Source: Fragilaria crotonensis
Taxonomy: Eukaryota; Bacillariophyta; Fragilariophyceae; Fragilariales; Fragilariaceae
NCBI GenBank assembly: GCA_022925895.1
Contig: JAKSYS010000540.1
Coordinates: 1 to 43,038 of the forward strand
Length of the DNA: 43,038 nt
Direction of reading: 5' to 3'
Shown one piece after another: positions 1 through 9,787 of this stretch. The notes below the pieces were generated by a model, which saw nothing but the letters and a program-made list of their open reading frames with translations, was not told the DNA's origin and did no database searches. Positions within the stretch are counted from its first letter, which is position 1. Every line of letters starts with the position of its first letter. The position numbers and the translations under genes are program-made.

Positions 1-3
1 GCG

Positions 4-1052
4 GGGAATGCCTAATGCACTAAAACTTAAGGAGCAAACTAAACACTAAACCAATCAGAATCCGCGGAGACGTCATCATTTCGAGTTTCGTCCTCAATGA
101 CTATTTGCACCCCTCTCTAAATAAAGCACTTCGATCGAGGCTTTGAAAAATTCGATCATGCATATTCGTATACATACATAATCTTAGACACATGTAGAGA
201 GGATCTTCATGTGCATTCGAGTTTTGAACTCACATTCATTTATGCAAATGCATGGGCATACGATATATACGATATACGTAATCTGTATGCACACCAAGGA
301 CTTGTATGCATACATTGTACCAGGTTGGCGTGTCTTCGTACAAATCGGCTCCTGAAATACTACGAAGACAAATCAACGATCGTCTGATACTGGATGTCTA
401 CGGGAGTTTGTCGTCGTGTGTACTACAGTAGCACGTGACATGTATTGATATGAAAAACAGTAAATCGATACGAATGCAACTACTTCAGTACGAGTAATGC
501 TACTACGACAGTACGCCATACAACATGTTTCCGTACGCCGGTGTTGTTGTCAGGTGAGACCCTTGGAAAAAATGCGATGAAAATCAATCAAAACAGCTTC
601 ACTCCCATGGTCACTACAACTGACAGACTACAATTGCTACATGAATAGAGGATACAGATTGGAAAGTTAAAAAAAGGGTCAACTACAAGAGAATGGACCC
701 TCAACTGTCAACAGTTGAGGGTCCATTGTCGCAAAATACAATTTAATTGTTTTGTGCTCATCCGGATGCGTACCAGTCTTTTCAAGACCGTTTCTACGTG
801 ATTCTACCTACTGTGGACTACGTAAGTTTAATAGTGCAGTACTATTTTCCTTATCTAATTTCAAAACTGGACGTTGAAAACGTAGCGTTGCGATGCCGGC
901 GTGCAATTTGAATATACATTTATATGCATGTATAAGATAACGATCACCTCAGATGACTATTTTTACCCCTCTCCCCCTATGACGTCTCCGCGGATTCTGA
1001 TTGGTTTAGGGCTTTAGTTTGCTCCTTAAGTTTTAGTGCATTAGGCATTCCC
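4..1052. mobile_element. Non-autonomous DNA transposon (MITE-like) with ~73-bp terminal inverted repeats
   Basis: Positions 4-75 and 979-1052 are inverted copies of each other (starting GGGAATGCCTAATGCAC), differing by one substitution and one indel. GCG flanks the element on both sides (1-3 and 1053-1055), consistent with a 3-bp target duplication, though the window begins there so a longer one cannot be excluded. A 3-bp duplication and a GG start would fit PIF/Harbinger; that assignment is inference. Just inside the inverted repeats, 92-118 and 945-973 are similar in direct orientation (TGACTATTT..ACCCCTCTC). No coding potential was seen inside. Confidence 0.8.
692..727. repeat. Perfect 36-bp palindrome inside the left-edge element
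   Basis: Arms of 17 bases (AATGGACCCTCAACTGT and its reverse complement) are separated by the two bases CA. It would form a strong hairpin in DNA or RNA and lies in the non-coding interior of the inverted-repeat element. Function unknown. Confidence 0.85.
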
Positions 1053-1193
1053 GCGTCAAGCGTGGCGTACAAGTTCTTCGCTGTATCACATGCAACTTGA
1101 AAACATCAGCTCGTCGAGGTTGAGCGGAAGAATCACTTGTTCATCCAAACTCTGACAAACCGTTTTAAATCTCACTCATTCCTGTGTCTCATT

Positions 1194-2562
1194 ATGATGA
1201 GGATATTTCTTGTCATCACAACTGCAGCTCTGTTCACAACACTCACATGTGAGAGCTTAACGCCACAACAGTTGTTCATGTCTGCATCCACAACAACTAC
1301 AACAACGAGAAAAATGGCAACGCGAGGCCACCGCAACAAGCAAAAATCGGGTGTCGTCAATACCTTGTCTCCTCTCCTTGCCGCGAATGATGACGACAAT
1401 GACAACAAGAATACCGGCCAAACTCCCAAGAAACAACGGTGGTACACGTGTTGTTCCACACGAGAATTGATTCAAGCCGTTCATATCTTTGTTGAAAAGA
1501 CACATGTTGTAGCAGAATTGGGAGCACAATTGCGTGATGTATCCATATCCATTTCAAATCATTGTCATTCGGCCGTGCTGGTGGATGTGGAACGCAAATT
1601 TCCGACAGATGACAAGCATAGGACCAGTGCCATGCGACAACGACCACTACTAGAGATTGGTGATGACAATACCGACTCTGAAATGCTGCAACAGCAGCAA
1701 GAACAACAATTGTTGTTGCGAGAAGGGGTTGTTTTTTCTGAAATTCCGTCGCTCATGGATTGGCGAAAGGCCTTGTTTTTCCAGAATTTCCAAGCTGGTC
1801 CTTATGATGTCTTGGTCATTGATGTTTCAGCTATTGTTGGTAATGACTTGGAATGGACGGCATTCGCATTGATTCAGGAATTCATGGGACTCAATGAAGC
1901 TTTTGGTGGATCCTGTCACACTGTTTTGGTCAAGTCAGCAGGACTGAACAGACTCGCATCGTGTCTCGTCCATGGCCAAGTATGGATTGATCGGGGACCT
2001 AGTAGGAGTGCAGGTCCACATATTCTGGCGACAGTTGGTGTACAAGAGTATCGACGGACCATGGAACGAGCAGTCCAGCCTGGTGACGCTGTGCTAAGTT
2101 GGTTGCCATTTCGGAACGACGTCAGTGTGGCTGCATGAACAAGCTAACAGCGAGATGGGAGGCTATTGTATAGGTATCGATGTTGGTTCAAGCATCATTG
2201 AGCGAGCCAAGAATCTTCACCACGGCCTCTTCTTTCACGTGGGCGACGCCTGGAAAGCAGCAGAGTTACTACGGATACAGGAATCGTACCTCGAATCGCA
2301 CCCAGAATCCAATCGACGGCGGGGCTTCGACGTGGTATACGTGGATGTAGGTGGTCTCTCGGGCGAAGACGGAGTTCTTGAAGCGATTATGCTTCTCAAC
2401 GCTCTCGAACATGCGCTGGAACCACGATGTCTCGTCATCAAGAGCAAATGCATGCGACGGTTATCGTCGACGATGATCCCGTTCTGGCAAAGTCCAGAGC
2501 GCCGTGAGTACGATCGCAAACGAAAAGAAGAAAAACGAAAAACAACATGTATTGAGCCATGA
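1194..2562 (+). CDS. Class I SAM-dependent methyltransferase-like protein, frame broken near motif I
   Basis: The ATG at 1194 gives a hydrophobic N-terminus (MMRIFLVITTAALF..) that looks like a signal peptide; the in-frame codon at 1137 is TTG. Frame 1 runs to a stop at 2136-2138. The reading clearly continues in the next frame from about 2098 (VGCHFGTTSVWLHEQ, then GIDVGSSIIERAK and FDVVYVDVGG) to 2562. VLxxGCHFGT followed by GIDVG is the motif I/II pattern of Rossmann-fold methyltransferases, so the two parts belong to one protein of about 455 residues. The junction GTGCTA-A-GTTGGT lacks two bases (or has one extra) compared with an uninterrupted motif I. No GT-AG intron of credible length fits. 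The substrate is not recognisable. This is either a recent pseudogene or an indel error. Its 3' end is convergent with the ferredoxin gene, about 96 bp away. Confidence 0.6.
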
Positions 2563-2658
2563 TGTTGAATGTTGATAAAAGCATAGAGAGATTTTAAATC
2601 AACACTAATGGAAAATCAGAGGTGGATCCAGATCGAAAGTAAATGCGAACCGTAATCT

Positions 2659-3120
2659 CTAGTGAGGAACTGGGACATGCCCATCAACATAAAAGTTCCT
2701 TGTTGCCTTGGGCATTTCCAGTTCGACCCCTTCCATTTCTTTAGTGACAGTAATCTGACAACCTAGTCGACTCGTCTCCGTCAATCCAAACGCCATGTCC
2801 AGCATATCTTCCTCATCTTCCGAGGGATCGTCAAGTTTACGATACAAGTCCATGGGCATAATTAGATGGCATGTGGAACAAGCGCAGACACCTTCGCACG
2901 CTCCCTTCAATTCAATATCGTTGCGATGAGCCGTTTGTAATAAGGTTTCTCCAACTATTGCCTCGACGGTCTTCTTTGTATTGTCAGGTTGCAAAAAGGT
3001 AATGTGAACTCTCGGTGCATCAGCCGTCACAGTAGGACCTCCGTGCCATCGAATGGTTACATTTGGACCAAGATTGCGCCTCGATATCAAAGAGGCTTTG
3101 CTTCTGATGATTCTCCACAT
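2659..3120 (-). CDS. FDX: Mitochondrial adrenodoxin-type [2Fe-2S] ferredoxin
   Basis: A 153-residue protein. Residues 1-30 are basic and lack acidic residues, typical of a mitochondrial presequence. The core carries the cluster ligands Cys75-x5-Cys81-x2-Cys84 (CEGVCACSTC) and Cys121 (RLGCQ). The adrenodoxin signatures ELKGACEG and DEEDMLDMAFGLTETSRLGC are also present, and an extra Cys79 lies in the loop. Family members carry electrons from ferredoxin reductase in the matrix to Fe-S cluster assembly and, in some lineages, to cytochromes P450 or haem O hydroxylation. Length and C-terminus are typical of the family and the gene is intronless. It is divergently arranged with HSBP1 across a 580-bp spacer. 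Confidence 0.93.
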   Translation of the reverse strand: MWRIIRSKASLISRRNLGPNVTIRWHGGPTVTADAPRVHITFLQPDNTKKTVEAIVGETLLQTAHRNDIELKGACEGVCACSTCHLIMPMDLYRKLDDPSEDEEDMLDMAFGLTETSRLGCQITVTKEMEGVELEMPKATRNFYVDGHVPVPH

Positions 3121-3322
3121 TGTAGTTGTTTCACTTGATAGTATTTGAAGGCTGAATGTTAATCAACAATCACTTGCAAGGTACAATGAGAGCAAGTACT
3201 TGTACTTCGAAGTTTTATCGACAAAATGAGAAAACCATTTCGAGCACGATCTGTGCGCTGTACGATACATAAAAGCGCACGTGCGAGGTGAGAAATGCGA
3301 GCTGTGGAAGGGGAACAATAAA

Positions 3323-3330
3323 TGACGTCA
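3323..3330. promoter_or_regulatory. CRE-like palindrome TGACGTCA in a divergent promoter region
   Basis: A perfect TGACGTCA lies in the 580-bp spacer between the divergent ferredoxin (minus) and HSBP1 (plus) genes. bZIP factors bind this core, and ACGTCA/TGACGT elements are known from CO2/cAMP-responsive diatom promoters. Activity here is inference; an 8-mer can also occur by chance. Confidence 0.35.
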
Positions 3331-3700
3331 GCAGTGGCAGCGCTCTTACAAATTTGTTTCCGAAAAAAAGAGCTCGTCATCTGCGCGCCATTTCACCGTT
3401 CAAATTCGTGATCGACGGAGATGAAGTTCCCACGATATCCTACTCCGCTACTTCGACGATCAACGGTTCCCTTTCGACAAAAATTCGGACTTTATTTGAA
3501 AACACTTTGAAACGTTGACACCATCCTATATCTTACAACACAATCGTACTACTTGTGCTCATACCGCTACTGCAGTTCTGGAGTTCATCATACCCCACCT
3601 GCGAACAATTAGCAGTTAACAGTGCTTCACAGTCGTCAAGAGAATCAAACGTCTTGATCACGGTTGCATCGATCCGGATTCAATTTCAACAACGACAACA

Positions 3701-4049
3701 ATGGCATCGAAACCCTCCAAAGCCGCTCCTAACGCAGAATCACAAGAACTGTCGCTCTTGGTGCAGGACATGGTGGATCAAATGGTATGTTCAACACGTT
3801 GTCGTCACTCCCATGTCCGTCGCAACTCATCATTGCTTATTGTGACACATTGTCTTGTTGAAGAATACAAAGTTTACACGAATCGGTGAATCCATCATGG
3901 GGCGCATGAATGAAATGAATGCCCGCATGGATGAGCTGGAACTCAGTATTGTTGATCTCATGAATCAAGCGGGGTTGGAACCTGCAAGCAGTTCTGCTCT
4001 CTCGCCCAATTCAGCTGGCAGTGCCGAATCTAAAATGGGGCACATTTGA
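3701..4049 (+). CDS. HSBP1: Heat shock factor-binding protein 1 (HSBP1)
   Basis: Two exons, 3701-3784 and 3864-4049, encode 89 residues. The 79-bp intron (GTATGT...TTGAAG) is phase 0. The spliced protein reads ELSLLVQDMVDQM, NTKFTRIGESIMGRM, then DELELSIVDLMNQAGLEP. This matches the HSBP1 family pattern of a single heptad-repeat coiled coil ending in DLMxQAG. HSBP1 proteins form trimeric or hexameric coiled coils and bind the trimerisation domain of HSF1, dampening the heat shock response; a WASH-assembly role is known in other eukaryotes. The N-terminus (MASKPSKAAPNAES) and a Ser/Ala-rich tail of about 20 residues are extra. The start lies in a good context (CAACAATGG). Confidence 0.92.
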
Positions 4050-4777
4050 AAGAAAGGCTCCAAAACATGTCGGGGAGATTCCAAGTATGTTTTGCAATGG
4101 AACGAACGTGGGGATACCAGTGTCCAACGCAAGATGAGTTGCGAATTTGTTCCGATCTTGTACGTTGAGTTATGATTTAACGAATTCGCTCCCAGAATTG
4201 CTGTCAGGATTTCATTCACTCAGAATAACATAGAATTTCTGATTTTAGTGCTGAGTCTCTTCCAACCCTGAAATGAGCGCCAAAACGCCTTCTTCTAGAT
4301 AGCGATTGGAGAGCCCTTTGCCATCTGATTCGATGTGGCGACCAGCAGGTGTGATATTCTCGAATACTTGGACACGTGGGCAGAAAGCTTAGGACAATCA
4401 CGCTTGTCCATGGCCATGAACCAGCACCTCTAGAGACTCGGAGTACTCCGGAAAGGCAGTAGTGTTCATGTCACGGGCAACTCTACTCTTATCTCCTCTG
4501 CTCGGAACATGGGTCCAATGCACCACTCGTATGCGTAGTTGAGTTTCCAGCTTCCCGGGATTTGTACTGTACCATGTAGGCCGTGGTCGAGTACAATACT
4601 TCGGTACAAGAGTACAAGTACGGTGAAGCTCAATACTCGCAGGCCCGCAAGCTCTGCTCCTGTTCAACGTTCAACGTACACAGTACGGGGTAGAAGTACA
4701 GTACTCCAGTATTCAATTCTACCGGTAGTAGCAAAGCACAACGCTGCTTTTTAGCATAAAACATTGTGATCTGCACC
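4050..4777. other. Intergenic spacer with a GTAC-rich motif cluster upstream of SHQ1
   Basis: No gene is supported in this 728-bp spacer. Between about 4565 and 4715 it is dense in GTAC-centred palindromic words (TGTACTGTAC, GAGTACAAGTAC, AAGTACAGTACT). The same style of sequence recurs in other spacers of this window. Confidence 0.6.
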
Positions 4778-6364
4778 ATGCCCATCACTCCCCAATTCCA
4801 CCTTTCCCAGACGCCATCGCATGTGTCAATAGAAATTCGGGTGCCTCATGTTCGTGTCTCCGTTGATTCGGTTGAAGTCCTTGTGGAGGGCGACACGCTT
4901 CATTTCTCCTCTCCTCCGTACCTTCTGATCCTCACGTTTCCAGGTCAGTTTGCCGAGACCGATTCCAGTGAGAGTGCCAAGTATGATCCTTCCCGCGAAG
5001 GCGGCATGATTTTCATGGATTTGAAGAAACAGGAACCTGAACTTTGGCCTGATTTGGATCTTTTGGGTAACCTCATGCGACCGAAAGGGCCACCTTCGTT
5101 CGGGACACCCATGCGAGCTCAAATCGTATCGGAAGAACAGTTTGAAGGTGTAGTCGATGATGCCGACGAGGAAGCCTTGCCACCTAACGTTCTTGACGAA
5201 GATAGGCCGCATTACGGATTCTTAAATCAAATGGTGGGAATCTTTACTGATTTGGTTCGCGACGGCTTGGCGGCCGAAATGTTGCAGCTTCCAAATCCTG
5301 ATGAAACTGATGCTGAGGAACGACGAACATTGAGACTGGAGACAGAAAACAAAGCCTTTGATGCCGATCGATATCTGGGTGACGTTGATATTGAAGAGGA
5401 CTATATTTATGAAAGCGCCATGGCGATGAAACCTCACTGGGCGCATTCCGTCGAGTCGTTGATAAATGAGCTTTCAACCATTTCCATGTCAGACCAGCAG
5501 CCGGATTACTTTTCGCAGGAAGAACAGTCCACATTGGCCTCGATTGCGTATCCTATCCTGCCAGCAACGATTGATGATCAACAGGAGCGATCTTTGCTGT
5601 TGGGGTTGCTGGACCTATTATTCGCGTACGTGTATGATCATTTGGTGACGGACGGTGATCCAGGCATTGAATCATCTTGGACTGTGTGTACCCTCAGTTG
5701 TACACTGAGCTGGCTCGAGTCATTCGGCTCGGCTGACAGCGTGAGAGATGTGATTCGATTTTCGTCACGGCGGTCTTTGATTTATCCCTACATTCGGAAT
5801 TATGAATTTACGAAGTACTGCTGGGATCAGGTTGCTGTCATTGTCAAGAACGGTCGACGGTGCCTTATTCGATGCATTCTTCAAATGCGTGCGATTCTTG
5901 ATAAAAGTGAATTTCACTACCTGGGAAACAGACTCTATCTTGACCCGTATCTATTGTGGATTCAAAGCCGGCTCAGCGATACGAAACTAAAGGCCTTTAG
6001 CAAGGAGTTGCTTGGGATTCGAACGAAAACGTGCTGGATCGAAAAAGACGCGTTGGAGCTCAACCTTGTGCATTTAGAACAGCTTTTAAACGAGGAATCG
6101 ATAATCTCAGACGATGACGACAGTGACAGCGACGATGATGACACTGATGGTGAAACGGACGAAAGCGATTGCGTTCGTGAAGAAGCGGACGAGGGAAAGG
6201 GCGAAAAAGCTGATGCTGAGGGTTTGATTGTTTCATCAGCTTTATTAGACTCGGAGATTGGAAGCCTTGGCATGCTGAAGATTGACGACGAAGGGATCAC
6301 TTCGGCCCCACAGATACCCCAAACGCCGTCTGCGGTTGGTAAGTCGTTGATTCAAGAACTTTAG
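4778..6364 (+). CDS. SHQ1: SHQ1-like H/ACA ribonucleoprotein assembly factor
   Basis: 528 residues from the ATG at 4778 (CACCATGCC); the earlier in-frame codon at 4766 is GTG. Residues 1-95 form a CS/p23-like domain (IEIRVPHVRVSVDSVEVLV, then LLILTFPG). The SHQ1-specific helical domain lies at about 200-405, with the signature YPYIRNYEFTKYCWDQV, KNGRRCLIRCILQMR and SEFHYLGNRLYLDPYLLWIQ. In SHQ1 proteins the CS domain plus this domain clamp nascent dyskerin/Cbf5 before H/ACA snoRNP assembly in the nucleus. The C-terminal 90 residues are strongly acidic (DDDDSDSDDDDTDGE), as in many nucleolar chaperones. No intron was seen and the frame is intact. Confidence 0.9.
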   Translation: MPITPQFHLSQTPSHVSIEIRVPHVRVSVDSVEVLVEGDTLHFSSPPYLLILTFPGQFAETDSSESAKYDPSREGGMIFMDLKKQEPELWPDLDLLGNLMRPKGPPSFGTPMRAQIVSEEQFEGVVDDADEEALPPNVLDEDRPHYGFLNQMVGIFTDLVRDGLAAEMLQLPNPDETDAEERRTLRLETENKAFDADRYLGDVDIEEDYIYESAMAMKPHWAHSVESLINELSTISMSDQQPDYFSQEEQSTLASIAYPILPATIDDQQERSLLLGLLDLLFAYVYDHLVTDGDPGIESSWTVCTLSCTLSWLESFGSADSVRDVIRFSSRRSLIYPYIRNYEFTKYCWDQVAVIVKNGRRCLIRCILQMRAILDKSEFHYLGNRLYLDPYLLWIQSRLSDTKLKAFSKELLGIRTKTCWIEKDALELNLVHLEQLLNEESIISDDDDSDSDDDDTDGETDESDCVREEADEGKGEKADAEGLIVSSALLDSEIGSLGMLKIDDEGITSAPQIPQTPSAVGKSLIQEL

Positions 6365-6984
6365 GTTGCTTGATGGTGTGACATGCGCACTCAAGGATGC
6401 ATTGGCTTGGCAGGCTGGGCGCGGACGGGGGTGATTTGGTAGTTCTGGTCTTTCATGGGGCGCGTCCAGCTCAATCTTGGAGAGGGTTATTTGGTGGTTG
6501 TTTGGGTGGCCGAATCCTAGGGTTCTAGGTTGACGAAGTCTCATGAAATTGTAATCTCGTCGATTCTACCTCGACGGAGCAATCTTAGTATGAGTATTGT
6601 TAAGATATCCAAGAACCCGAACCGGATCAAATCGATGCATTAAGTCAAAGGACCAACTGAGTCGACCGAAATGTGAAGTTCATCAATGTTATGGCACTGA
6701 CTATTCGAAATCTAGTTGTTGTGGCGTCTGGATAACGGTGTGCTACTCTAGTTAGGTGGTAGTAGTATGTTACAGGTGCTTTGAACCTGCAATCGCTGAT
6801 CTCTAATGCGACATGATGACAGAAACAGAGTTGATAGACTCTCGGCGTCAGTTCGAGAGGAAAGCTGATACTTTGTAAGAAGCTACAGCATGGTTCGAGG
6901 ACGACAGGGTTTGACAAGAGTGCTGCTCGCGGTCTCAGAACACGCTGAGGCGCACGCTTATGATACTACACCCAGCCTCTCTAA
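6365..6984. other. Intergenic spacer, nothing recognised
   Basis: About 620 bp between SHQ1 and a mobile element. Short frames are present but have no recognisable protein content; no RNA gene was seen. Confidence 0.5.
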
Positions 6985-6993
6985 CCCCAAACA

Positions 6994-7020
6994 TTTTTGT
7001 CCTACCGGGTAGGACAAAAA
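6994..7020. repeat. Terminal palindrome of the 1.1-kb element
   Basis: Perfect 13-base arms (TTTTTGTCCTACC and its complement) with a one-base centre, just inside the left end of the element. Confidence 0.8.
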
Positions 7021-7114
7021 AAAATAATTTATCCGAATCGCCGAACCCATTTTGTCCTTTGGCGGATTTAGCAATAGGACAAAAAGTAACCTTAAAATCA
7101 CGGGTTAATGAAAT

Positions 7115-7138
7115 TTAACACGGCGAGTGCCGTGTTAA
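7115..7138. repeat. Hairpin TTAACACGGC-GAGT-GCCGTGTTAA
   Basis: A perfect 10-base inverted repeat with a 4-base loop inside the 1.1-kb element. The word TTTAACACG recurs at the ends of the internal tandem units, so this hairpin may derive from the same unit. Confidence 0.75.
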
Positions 7139-7444
7139 TGTCGATAACAACCCCGTAATCTTGTTGGCTTACTCGCTGTATGTCACGGATCGGGCTGTAT
7201 GACTTACTGTACGTTGGCATTGTTGTTGCCTACAGCTCTGCGTACTCAGATTTAACGTCAGAGCATGAGATCGAACGTTACGTCAATTGCATAATCCACA
7301 TGGTCTCGGCGGCAAGTTTTAGCGATAACAAGACCCAAAAGCAAAACACGACTTGTTTTTTACGAACACACCCGGAGATGATCAACAACTAACCCGGAAA
7401 TTGTCAAGATTTGGCGTGATTTGGCGTTGTTTGGCGTTGACCAT

Positions 7445-7830
7445 GACAAAAGTGCCTATTGTGCAGTCACTTGATGCCGGACAGCAAGAAGGTGATTGCA
7501 AGACCCAAAAGGTGGACAAGACAGAGCCTTTTGATGTGATTGAAAGGGTTCTTGTCGGTGTTTTTGGGGACAGGGGACATGATCATTGTGAAGATGATGT
7601 TTAACACGGCAATTTAACACGTGAAAATCTAAAAATTGACAAAAGTGCCGATTGTGCAGCCATTAGATGCCAGACCACAAAAAAGTGATCACAATACCCT
7701 CAAGATGGGCATGACAGAGCTTTTTGTTGTGATAGAAAGTAGTGTTGTCGGTAAATTCAGAGATAGCAGTCATGATCATTGTGAAGATGAGATTTAACAC
7801 GGGATTTCACCACGTAAAAATCCGAAGATT
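7445..7830 (+). repeat. Two diverged 193-bp tandem units inside the element
   Basis: Unit 1 (7445-7637) and unit 2 (7638-7830) both begin GACAAAAGTGCC and share ATTGTGCAG, GACAGAGC, CATGATCATTGTGAAGATGA and TTTAACACG at matching spacing, with substitutions and small indels throughout. Confidence 0.75.
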
Positions 7831-8207
7831 GATTTTTGTACGGTGAATTTTTGGATAATTTGTCCTTTCCAGAGCGATTCATTTAGGACAAAAAGTTTTG
7901 CGACGACCACAAAATTGGTCTTTCTTTGCATCAATGTATCTCCACCATTTTTAGGACAAAATAGGAAAGCAGCACTGATTTGGAAAGGTCATGAAGTCAG
8001 GAACAGGATGTACGACTACGATTTTAGTGGTATTGGAAATCTGGAGATAGCGAGGATCGCCAAAAATTGTCCTTTTTTTTTTGTCCTACACTTTTCAATG
8101 TTTGGGGCTAAGCACTTTACCATTACCATGTATCTTGTATCATACCAGGTACCAGGTACCAGTACAAGTAGCGTACACAGTACGAGTAGATGCAATTATC
8201 CGAATAA

Positions 8208-8936
8208 CTAAAAGCACAAATCATATTTTTCAACGGACGATTACACAAATCTCGTACGTTCCATAACGGTAGCGCGCCAAAAATGTGCGACCCATTTGTT
8301 ATTTATCTGGTTATAGGCCCCACAAAATCCTAGCACAAATCCACAAATTTGTTTGACCACCATTTGCCCTCGAATAAATTTTGTGCACACACAAATCACA
8401 TTTCACAAAATCTACATCCATTTTCTACAGCTGAAACATACCAGCGATGACTTTAAATCCGAATTCTCGCCTTCAACGTCCCGTTCAATTCTCCTGCTTA
8501 CATTGCACTTAAGTCTTCGCCACGCACTCTCTGAGGGCAGTTGTAGACATGGTGAGGTATACATAACGTTGTCGGATGCGACGTTGGTACTCCGAAAAGC
8601 TGGTTGTAAAAGGTTTTCCGATACCTGGAGTGACATCTCCGTTGAGAATTCAACTGCCGTTTGCGCTTCTGGACATGTGTGTACATTAAGTACAACAACA
8701 TGAAGTCCGAAGAGACCATCCTGGCAATTTAGACTTTGAAGGAAATGGATTGGACGGAATGCTTCCAACACCACTACACAAATCACATTAAATGTGATTT
8801 GTGCTTTTAAGAACGACGTCAAATATACGACACAAATCTACGTTTTGTGTTAACAAAACACAAAAAAGACGTTAAGAACACATGGTCTTCACACATGGAA
8901 AATGTGTCGCATAAAAAATGTGATTTGTGCTTTTAG
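8208..8936. mobile_element. Probable non-autonomous element with CTAAAAGCACAAATCA termini and scattered CACAAATC motifs
   Basis: CTAAAAGCACAAATCATATTTT at the left (from 8208) is mirrored at the right (ending TTTTAG at 8936). CACAAAT occurs at 8215, 8244, 8334, 8342, 8390, 8777 and 8831, with inverted copies near 8797 and 8922. A perfect hairpin spans 8777-8803 (13-base arms, one-base centre) and may mark the inner end of a second, nested copy. No clear target duplication was found, so the exact boundaries are less certain. Coding capacity is nil. Confidence 0.6.
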
Positions 8937-8948
8937 GATCGCTCCACT

Positions 8949-9184
8949 CGACGCGGACTTCGTGACCTCCCGTAGCGTCGAAACTAGTCTGCCACTGCTC
9001 TCGTTCGGTTGTTGACAAATTGTTTGTTTGCCCTTTGCCATCCCCTCTCAATCTTGGCTAGTCCTACTGGACTGTGGGTATGGTAGACTTGTCTTTGGCG
9101 TAACCGTGACTTTCGTCGCGGCGTTTTTTAGTGTTGCTCCATTCCAGCTCCCCGGTGCGTTGGATTTTCGGTCTTTCGTCCCCA
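8949..9184 (-). repeat. Split direct repeat B2 of the YR retrotransposon
   Basis: Identical to 9553-9787 except for one extra base (TTTTCGG versus TTTTGG). It forms the 3' end of the element on the minus strand. Confidence 0.92.
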
Positions 9185-9197
9185 GGGGTGGGTGGGC

Positions 9198-9552
9198 GGT
9201 ATTTTAAGATTACTGTAGTAGTAGTAGCAGCGATAACAAGGTCTCAATCTTACCAGATGGTGAGATGTGAGAGGCCTTTATATTTTCGGTACAGGACCGA
9301 GTTCACGATTTTGGTAAGTTATTCTTCCCAGCTTTGGTGGCCTTTGGGTGGAGGTGCTTCGCCCTCTGCATCGTATTAGGGTATTAGCTCCACCATCTGG
9401 GCATTTGCGGTCCGTTGCTGCACTGTACCCGTTTGCCGTACTGGGTTGTTTATTACTTGCGCTCTGTCGTGATGAAGGGATTCCGTGGGTTGCACCCGTA
9501 GTGTTGGTCCTGTACCGTTGTCATCGTACTGGCGCTGCTTCAGACCTAGTAA
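9198..9552 (-). repeat. Split direct repeat A2 of the YR retrotransposon
   Basis: Identical to 16036-16366 apart from 24 bp (around 9271-9294) missing from the other copy. It directly abuts repeat B1 at 9552/9553, as expected for the internal junction of split direct repeats. Confidence 0.92.
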
Positions 9553-9787
9553 CGACGCGGACTTCGTGACCTCCCGTAGCGTCGAAACTAGTCTGCCACT
9601 GCTCTCGTTCGGTTGTTGACAAATTGTTTGTTTGCCCTTTGCCATCCCCTCTCAATCTTGGCTAGTCCTACTGGACTGTGGGTATGGTAGACTTGTCTTT
9701 GGCGTAACCGTGACTTTCGTCGCGGCGTTTTTTAGTGTTGCTCCATTCCAGCTCCCCGGTGCGTTGGATTTTGGTCTTTCGTCCCCA
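9553..9787 (-). repeat. Split direct repeat B1 of the YR retrotransposon
   Basis: Partner of 8949-9184. It begins 68 bp after the stop of the tyrosine-recombinase frame. Confidence 0.92.

Larger units (their letters stand above)
6985..8107. mobile_element. Non-autonomous DNA transposon with CCCCAAACATT termini and CTAA target duplication
   Basis: The left end CCCCAAACATT (6985-6995) is inverted at the right end (8097-8107). Both are followed inward by TAGGACAAAAAA (7010 onward, and inverted before 8090). CTAA flanks both sides (6981-6984 and 8108-8111), an apparent 4-bp target-site duplication. The outer parts carry seven exact copies of AGGACAAAA or its complement (starting at 6995, 7011, 7050, 7076, 7885, 7953 and 8079) and two near copies; none lies between 7085 and 7857. 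The centre has two diverged tandem units. No transposase is encoded. The superfamily is uncertain. Confidence 0.8.

Noticed and set aside
8949-9787. Two simple LTRs of an LTR retrotransposon
   Set aside because: The repeats are of two types in split order (A1 ... B1-A2-B2) and the element has a tyrosine recombinase, not a DDE integrase.
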